A stretch of 8,894 nucleotides of DNA, from positions 1 through 8,894 of the forward strand of contig RFUP01000072.1 of NCBI GenBank assembly GCA_009922885.1. The letters are read 5' to 3'. The DNA is from Paracoccaceae bacterium (GTDB lineage Bacteria; Pseudomonadota; Alphaproteobacteria; Rhodobacterales; Rhodobacteraceae). The position numbers and the translations under genes are program-made. Each line of letters starts with the position of its first letter. The first letter of the stretch is position 1. Positions 4,981-8,894 of this stretch are shown here, in pieces. The notes under the pieces are model-generated. The model ran no database searches and was not told the DNA's origin. It was given only the letters and a program-made list of their open reading frames with translations.

Positions 4981-7557
4981 GTGCAGCACGTGGACCTCGG
5001 GCAAGACCCAAACGTCACCTTCATCACGCCCACCTCGCCGATGTCGCCATCGACGCATGGTGGCCGCGCGAAATGCCTGCAGCGCCTCGTGCGCCTAGAT
5101 CTTCCCGTTCCCAAAACCGTCGCGCTCTCCTTTGATACGGTCCACCGGATCGCTTCAGGCGAACGCCTTGATATGGAACGGATTTTGGCACCTTTCGGCG
5201 CAGCGCCACTCCTTTGTGTGCGCCCGTCCTCGCAAGATTCCGACTGGGGCGGCCCCGGTGCTATTCTCAACATCGGCATGAATGATGCCCGCTACATCGA
5301 CATGTGCGATGAACACGGGCCAGAAGCCGCCGCCAGCGCTTATATCCGCTTCGTGCAAAGCTACGCCGTGCACGTCGCCCGCCTTGACCCCGACATTTTC
5401 GATGATGCGGGCCTCATGGGCCCCGATGGCCTCACCGAGATGCTGCGCGCCTACGAGGACGAAACCGACGAACCCTTCCCGCAAGACCCCGGCCGCCAAT
5501 TGGCCGAAGTGCTCCGCTCCATGGCGCGGGCATGGGAAGGCACCACCGCGCGGCTTTTGCGCCAAGCCAAAGGTGCACCCGCCGATGCAGGCCTCGGCCT
5601 CGTGGTGCAGGAAATGGCTTTGGGGCTAGGGCAGGGGAGCGGCGAATGCGGCTCCGGTGTCATCCAGCTTGCCAATTCCCAAACCGGGCTGCCCCAAATT
5701 ACAGGCCGCTACCTCTCGCAAAGCCAAGGCCGCGATGCACTGTCCGAGGCCGAAGCGATCTTTCTCAGCCGCGATCCGCGCGGCCCCTCGCTCGAAGACC
5801 TCGCCCCCGAAGCCTATGCCGACCTGATCCGGATCACTGGCGTGATGCGCAAGAAACTCCGCGAGGAAATGCAGGCCGAATTTACAATCGAAGATGGCCG
5901 CGTCCATATTCTCGACGGTGTCCGCATCCCGCGCTCGGCCCGCGCCGCCGTGCAAATCGCGGTGCGCTTGGCAGAAGATGGGATCATTCCGCGTGAAGAA
6001 GCGCTGATGCGCGTCGAACCCCGCGCCATCAACGAACTCCTGCACCGCCAAGTCGATCCCGAAGCCCCGCGTGACCGGATCGCCAAAGGCATCGCCGCCA
6101 GCCCCGGTGCTGCCTCTGGCCGCATCGTCTTCTCCGCCGCCGAAGCGCAGGCCTCCGCCGCACGCGGCGAGCCTTGCATTCTCGTGCGCCGCGAAACCTC
6201 GCCCGAAGACATCCGTGGCATGCATTCTTCGGTCGCCGTTCTCACCGAACGCGGCGGCATGACCAGCCACGCCGCCGTGATCGGGCGCGGCATGGGCCTG
6301 CCTTGCGTTGTCGGTGCCTCCGACATCAAGTTCGATGCCCGCAAGAACGCGCTCGTCGCCCCCGATGGGCGGCTCTTCCGCGCAGGCGACGTCATCACCG
6401 TCGACGGCTCCACGGGCGATGTGCTCGCGGGCGAAGCCCCGATGCTCGAAGCCGCCCAAGATGACGCCTTCCAGACCCTCATGGCCTGGGCGGATGACGT
6501 GCGTGATATCGGCGTCCGCGCCAACGCCGACACCCCCGCAGACGCGCAAACCGCCCGCAATTTCAAAGCCCAAGGCATTGGCCTTTGCCGCACCGAACAC
6601 ATGTTCTTCGAAGCAGACCGCCTCACCGTGATGCGCGAGATGATCTTTGCCGATAGCCCCAAGGATCGCCGCGCCGCTCTGGATCGCCTTCTGCCGATGC
6701 AACGCGCTGACTTCACAGAGCTTTTCCGCATCATGGAAGGCACCCCCGTCTGCATCCGCCTCTTCGACCCGCCGCTGCACGAATTCCTCCCTGCTGATCG
6801 GAACGGTATGCGGGAACTGGCCGAGGCGCTCGATCTGCCGCTTTCCGATGTCACCCGCCGCGTCGAGGAACTCAGCGAATACAACCCCATGCTCGGCATG
6901 CGCGGCGTGCGCCTCGGCATCACCGTGCCCGAAATCTACGACATGCAGGCCCGCGCCATTTTCGAAGCCACCATTGAAGCCAGCCGGGATGGCAAACCCG
7001 TGGTGCCGGAAGTCATGATCCCGCTCGTTTCGGCCAAACGCGAAGTCGAACTGGTGAAAACCCGGATCGATGCCGTAGCCGCCGCTGTCCGCACCGAGAA
7101 GGGGCGCGATTTCACCTATCGTCTGGGCGTCATGGTCGAAACTCCGCGCGCAGCACTCCGCGCCTCCGAGATCGCGCCGCATGTCTCCTTCCTCTCCTTC
7201 GGCACGAACGACCTCACACAAATGACCTACGGCCTTTCCCGCGATGACGCAGGCCGCTTCATGTCGGCCTATGTCCAGCAGGGGGTTTTCCCCGAGGATC
7301 CCTTCCACATGCTCGACATTGATGGCGTGGGCGAGCTTCTCCAAATCGCCGCGCAGAGAGGCCGCGCTGCACGTCCGGAATTGACTCTTTCGATCTGCGG
7401 CGAACACGGCGGCAACCCCGAATCAATCGCCTTCTGCCGCGCCAACGGGTTCACCTATGTGTCCTGTTCCCCCTTCCGTGTGCCCGTCGCGAGGCTGGCC
7501 GCAGCCCAGCTATCCGTTAGGGAAAAGATCGGTGAGGCCCCCCGCCTTACCCGCTGA
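4981..7557 (+). CDS. PPDK-family PEP-utilising protein with degenerate ATP-grasp domain
   Basis: The 858-residue product has the three-part layout of pyruvate phosphate dikinase: ATP-grasp-like region (about 20-340), phosphohistidine domain (about 365-485), and TIM-barrel PEP/pyruvate domain (about 505-850). The last two parts look fully functional: the phosphorylatable His430 in GGMTSHAAV, Arg537 in GLCRTEHMFF, Arg593 in CIRLFDPPLHEF, Glu720, Asn743-Asp744 in SFGTNDLTQMTYG, and Cys806 in SICGEHGG. Each sits 24-25 residues before the equivalent residue of the Clostridium symbiosum enzyme as I recall its numbering. The ATP-grasp part is eroded: the usual GGKG reads GGRA, the QGED loop reads QGRD, and the DIEFTI...LQTR segment reads QAEFTI...LDGV. 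It may be annotated simply as ppdK elsewhere, but ATP-dependent dikinase activity is doubtful. It follows glyS after a strong hairpin. Family membership is certain; the reaction is not. Confidence 0.93.
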   Translation: MQHVDLGQDPNVTFITPTSPMSPSTHGGRAKCLQRLVRLDLPVPKTVALSFDTVHRIASGERLDMERILAPFGAAPLLCVRPSSQDSDWGGPGAILNIGMNDARYIDMCDEHGPEAAASAYIRFVQSYAVHVARLDPDIFDDAGLMGPDGLTEMLRAYEDETDEPFPQDPGRQLAEVLRSMARAWEGTTARLLRQAKGAPADAGLGLVVQEMALGLGQGSGECGSGVIQLANSQTGLPQITGRYLSQSQGRDALSEAEAIFLSRDPRGPSLEDLAPEAYADLIRITGVMRKKLREEMQAEFTIEDGRVHILDGVRIPRSARAAVQIAVRLAEDGIIPREEALMRVEPRAINELLHRQVDPEAPRDRIAKGIAASPGAASGRIVFSAAEAQASAARGEPCILVRRETSPEDIRGMHSSVAVLTERGGMTSHAAVIGRGMGLPCVVGASDIKFDARKNALVAPDGRLFRAGDVITVDGSTGDVLAGEAPMLEAAQDDAFQTLMAWADDVRDIGVRANADTPADAQTARNFKAQGIGLCRTEHMFFEADRLTVMREMIFADSPKDRRAALDRLLPMQRADFTELFRIMEGTPVCIRLFDPPLHEFLPADRNGMRELAEALDLPLSDVTRRVEELSEYNPMLGMRGVRLGITVPEIYDMQARAIFEATIEASRDGKPVVPEVMIPLVSAKREVELVKTRIDAVAAAVRTEKGRDFTYRLGVMVETPRAALRASEIAPHVSFLSFGTNDLTQMTYGLSRDDAGRFMSAYVQQGVFPEDPFHMLDIDGVGELLQIAAQRGRAARPELTLSICGEHGGNPESIAFCRANGFTYVSCSPFRVPVARLAAAQLSVREKIGEAPRLTR

Positions 7558-7609
7558 AATTAAACGAAAAACACATTCCCCAATCGGATTACATCTTCCA
7601 GAATAGGCA

Positions 7610-7642
7610 AAAGCCCGCCCACTGTGCTGGCGGTTGTGCTTT
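7610..7642. terminator. Possible terminator after the PPDK-like gene
   Basis: AAAGC-CCGCC (7610-7619) pairs with GGCGG (7629-7633) and GCTTT (7638-7642) around a 9-base loop, with TTGT (7634-7637) bulged out. The order of an A-rich flank, a GC stem and a T-rich flank is terminator-like on both strands. The core stem is only 5 bp, so strength is uncertain. Confidence 0.4.
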
Positions 7643-7650
7643 ACCCACGG

Positions 7651-7662
7651 GCGAAGCTTCGC
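7651..7662. repeat. Perfect 12-base palindrome GCGAAGCTTCGC
   Basis: GCGAAG and CTTCGC form a gapless palindrome about 80 bases upstream of the cell-wall hydrolase start. It could be an operator half-site pair or part of a folded leader; the sequence does not decide between these. Confidence 0.5.
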
Positions 7663-7677
7663 TAAGGCCGCTCCTGT

Positions 7678-7691
7678 TTTGGCCAGCCAAA
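7678..7691. repeat. Dyad TTTGGC-CA-GCCAAA
   Basis: These perfect 6-base arms with a 2-base centre lie 50-63 bases upstream of the cell-wall hydrolase ATG. The geometry is like that of a binding site for a dimeric regulator, and the loop is too short for a stable RNA hairpin without opening some pairs. No regulator is identified. Confidence 0.45.
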
Positions 7692-7694
7692 GGC

Positions 7695-7712
7695 CCGTCG
7701 ATCAACCGACGG
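7695..7712 (+). repeat. Hairpin CCGTCG-ATCAAC-CGACGG in the leader of the SleB-type gene
   Basis: Six-base-pair GC-rich arms enclose a 6-base loop, ending 28 bases before the ATG at 7741 and 16 bases before the AAGGAG ribosome site. If transcription starts upstream, the hairpin would sit in the 5' leader. Confidence 0.45.
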
Positions 7713-7740
7713 CGCACAGGCGAAGCTGAAGGAGACACCT

Positions 7741-8358
7741 ATGACCCGGTTCATTCTGACCCTGGCACTGGCGCTTTTCTGTGCCCTTCCCGCACAGGCC
7801 GACACCTCCGTCGTGCGCCTTTTGAAAACCGAGGCCAATGGCCTCAAGGGGCTGTCGCAGTCCCGCGTCGAATGGCTGATGAAAGGCCATGCAGGCACCC
7901 GTGTGTCCTACACCGACGATTACCTCTCCGCGCTGCCCAAAGCACGCGGCGGTCAGGAATGGAAATGCCTTGCCGAAGCCCTCTACTTCGAGGCGCGCGG
8001 TGAAACCGTCAAAGGCCAGTTCGCCGTTGCGGAAGTGATCCTCAACCGCGTCGACAGCTCCCGCTTCCCCGACACGGTCTGTGCTGTGGTCAACCAAGGC
8101 ACGGGTCGCAAGCACGCCTGTCAGTTCAGCTACACTTGCGATGGCCGTGCCGAAAACATCTCCGAGCCGAAAGCCTATGAGCGCGTGGCCAAGGTTGCCA
8201 AGCTCATGCTCGCAGGTGCGCCGCGCCAACTCACTGATGGTGCCACCTACTACCACACCAAGGGCGTGAAGCCGAAATGGTCGCGCAAGTTCGCCCGCAC
8301 GACCACAATCGGCGTTCATCACTTCTATCGCCCCGGCCAGAAGCTCGCCAGCAACTGA
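7741..8358 (+). CDS. Secreted cell-wall hydrolase, SleB/Hydrolase_2 family
   Basis: The 205-residue protein is probably a periplasmic peptidoglycan hydrolase of the SleB/CwlJ (Hydrolase_2) family, whose members act as lytic transglycosylase-like enzymes. Residues 1-20 form a signal peptide ending in PAQA before DTS. A poorly conserved stretch (21-72) precedes the catalytic domain. CLAEALYFEARGE (76-88) carries the expected catalytic Glu84. AVAEVILNRV (95-104), CQFSYTCDG (127-135), ATYYHTKGVKPKWSR (168-182) and IGVHHFYR (190-197) are the remaining family blocks. Four cysteines (76, 114, 127, 133) remain in the mature protein and could form disulfides. The start is supported by AAGGAG six bases upstream. 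Despite the SleB name, nothing suggests sporulation in this organism; in Gram-negatives the family is linked to wall remodelling. The gene appears to stand alone, with gaps of 183 and 99 bases on either side. Confidence 0.92.
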   Translation: MTRFILTLALALFCALPAQADTSVVRLLKTEANGLKGLSQSRVEWLMKGHAGTRVSYTDDYLSALPKARGGQEWKCLAEALYFEARGETVKGQFAVAEVILNRVDSSRFPDTVCAVVNQGTGRKHACQFSYTCDGRAENISEPKAYERVAKVAKLMLAGAPRQLTDGATYYHTKGVKPKWSRKFARTTTIGVHHFYRPGQKLASN

Positions 8359-8402
8359 CCCACGCCCTGACGCATTCAAGGCCCGAGGTGCCGTTTGGTG
8401 TC

Positions 8403-8431
8403 TTGGGTCTTCTGCCGTCGCGGGTTAAACG
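8403..8431 (+). promoter_or_regulatory. Candidate weak promoter for folB
   Basis: TTGGGT (8403-8408) and TAAACG (8426-8431) are separated by 17 bases and lie about 27 bases before the folB start. Each matches the consensus at only 3 of 6 positions. The 99-base gap from 8359 to 8457 contains no clear terminator. Confidence 0.22.
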
Positions 8432-8457
8432 GGTGGCAACTGCGAACGGAGGGCGAG

Positions 8458-8894
8458 ATGTCCAACGAAATCACTTGGGCCTTCGCCCACCCGATCCAGC
8501 GCTCGGAAGCCACGGCCGAAGGCCCGCTCGATCGCATCAGCCTCCGCGACCATATCGTCGAAGTCGAGATCGGTGCCTTCCAGCAGGAACGCGGCCTCAC
8601 GCAACGCATCTGCTTTAACGTCGTCGTCGAGGTGCGCCCCCATGATAGCGATCTGGGCGATGATGTGGATCGCATCCTCTCCTACGACAAAGTCACCGAA
8701 GCCATCGCCGCTGAACTCGCTGCGGAACGCCTGAACCTTCTCGAAACGCTGGCCGAACGCGTCGCCGAGCGCATCCTCCTCGAACCCCTCGCGATGCGCG
8801 TTTTCATTCGGATCGAGAAACTCGACCGTGGCCCCGGTGCCCTTGGCGTTGAAATCGTCCGCGTTGTACGTGGCAGACGAGACTTGTTCGGCTT
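8458..8894 (+). CDS. folB: Dihydroneopterin aldolase (partial at right edge)
   Basis: The frame is open from the ATG at 8458 to the window edge (145 complete codons). FolB cleaves 7,8-dihydroneopterin to 6-hydroxymethyl-7,8-dihydropterin plus glycolaldehyde in cytoplasmic folate synthesis. Family features are DRISLRDHIVEVEIGAFQQER at 25-45 (quoted in parts: DRISLRDH, then IGAFQQER with the expected active-site Glu44), SYDKV at 75-79, LLETLAERVAERIL at 94-107, and IEKLDRGPGALGVEIVR at 119-135 with the expected catalytic Lys121. About 24 residues precede the conserved fold, more than in the roughly 120-residue E. coli protein; similar extensions occur in Rhodobacterales homologues as I remember them. 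GGAGG (8448-8452) lies five bases before the ATG. The essential part of the domain is within the window; only the C-terminal tail is cut. folP and glmM commonly follow in relatives, which is an expectation only. Confidence 0.9.
   Translation, partial: MSNEITWAFAHPIQRSEATAEGPLDRISLRDHIVEVEIGAFQQERGLTQRICFNVVVEVRPHDSDLGDDVDRILSYDKVTEAIAAELAAERLNLLETLAERVAERILLEPLAMRVFIRIEKLDRGPGALGVEIVRVVRGRRDLFG

Larger units (their letters stand above)
7558..7740. other. 183-base intergenic region with several dyads upstream of the SleB-type gene
   Basis: The first 50 bases are AT-richer and contain no clear promoter. The rest holds a terminator-like hairpin (7610-7642) and three short dyads in a row (7651-7662, 7678-7691, 7695-7712). 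The 9-mer GGCGAAGCT occurs twice (7650-7658 and 7719-7727). A good ribosome site, AAGGAG at 7729-7734, sits six bases before the ATG at 7741. I see no small ORF or known RNA. Confidence 0.6.

Noticed and set aside
2753..5011. A 752-codon open frame on the minus strand across glyS
   Set aside because: It is an antisense shadow. The plus strand carries clear GlyS family motifs throughout, the minus translation is low-complexity Gly/Ala/Val/Glu/His-rich without a recognisable domain, and the codon bias of the real gene explains the missing stops.
5626..7407. A 593-codon open frame on the minus strand across the PPDK-like gene
   Set aside because: Same kind of shadow: the plus strand has conserved PPDK-family motifs, and the minus product resembles no family I know.
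8277..8618. A 113-codon plus-strand frame bridging the hydrolase and folB
   Set aside because: It overlaps both real genes in a different frame, has an Arg/Pro/His-rich composition and lacks a ribosome site; the FolB motifs are in the frame from 8458.

Overview
The window looks like chromosomal core DNA from an alphaproteobacterium, most likely a member of the Rhodobacteraceae. The evidence is high GC with strongly GC-rich third codon positions, split glycyl-tRNA synthetase genes (glyQ and glyS) separated by a small membrane-anchored protein, a PPDK-like gene directly after glyS, and a folB-type gene with a Rhodobacterales-style N-terminal extension. I see no sign of a mobile element, CRISPR array, tRNA, rRNA or prophage.

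Layout. Positions 1-1205 on the minus strand hold the N-terminal 401 codons of a secreted protein with a signal peptide, a SPOR-like domain, an Ala/Pro linker and a peptidoglycan-binding domain. It runs off the left edge. A 167-base divergent promoter region (1206-1372) separates it from a plus-strand cluster. That cluster contains glyQ (1373-2302), a four-base ATGA overlap into a single-pass membrane protein with four periplasmic cysteines (2299-2844), glyS (2846-4903, one base after the previous stop), a strong 12-bp hairpin (4918-4947), and a PPDK-family protein read from a GTG start (4981-7557). A 183-base gap (7558-7740) carries a terminator-like hairpin and three short dyads. It leads to a secreted SleB-type cell-wall hydrolase (7741-8358) and then, after a 99-base gap, to a dihydroneopterin aldolase (folB, from 8458) that is cut by the right edge.

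How the genes relate. GlyQ and GlyS form the alpha2-beta2 glycyl-tRNA synthetase, and tight spacing suggests the intervening membrane protein is made from the same message. The PPDK-like protein may be partly co-transcribed with them, depending on whether the hairpin terminates. The left-edge protein and the SleB-type hydrolase both point to the cell envelope and need not be linked to the synthetase genes. FolB begins what is probably a folate synthesis unit.

The two observations most worth following are these. First, the PPDK-like protein keeps every recognisable catalytic residue of the phosphohistidine and PEP domains but has lost most of the ATP-grasp nucleotide-binding residues, so it is probably not an ordinary pyruvate phosphate dikinase. 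Second, a membrane-anchored, cysteine-containing protein of unknown role is translationally coupled between the two subunits of a cytosolic tRNA synthetase. I found nothing that supports a defence island or another wholly new system; most of the window is ordinary housekeeping DNA.
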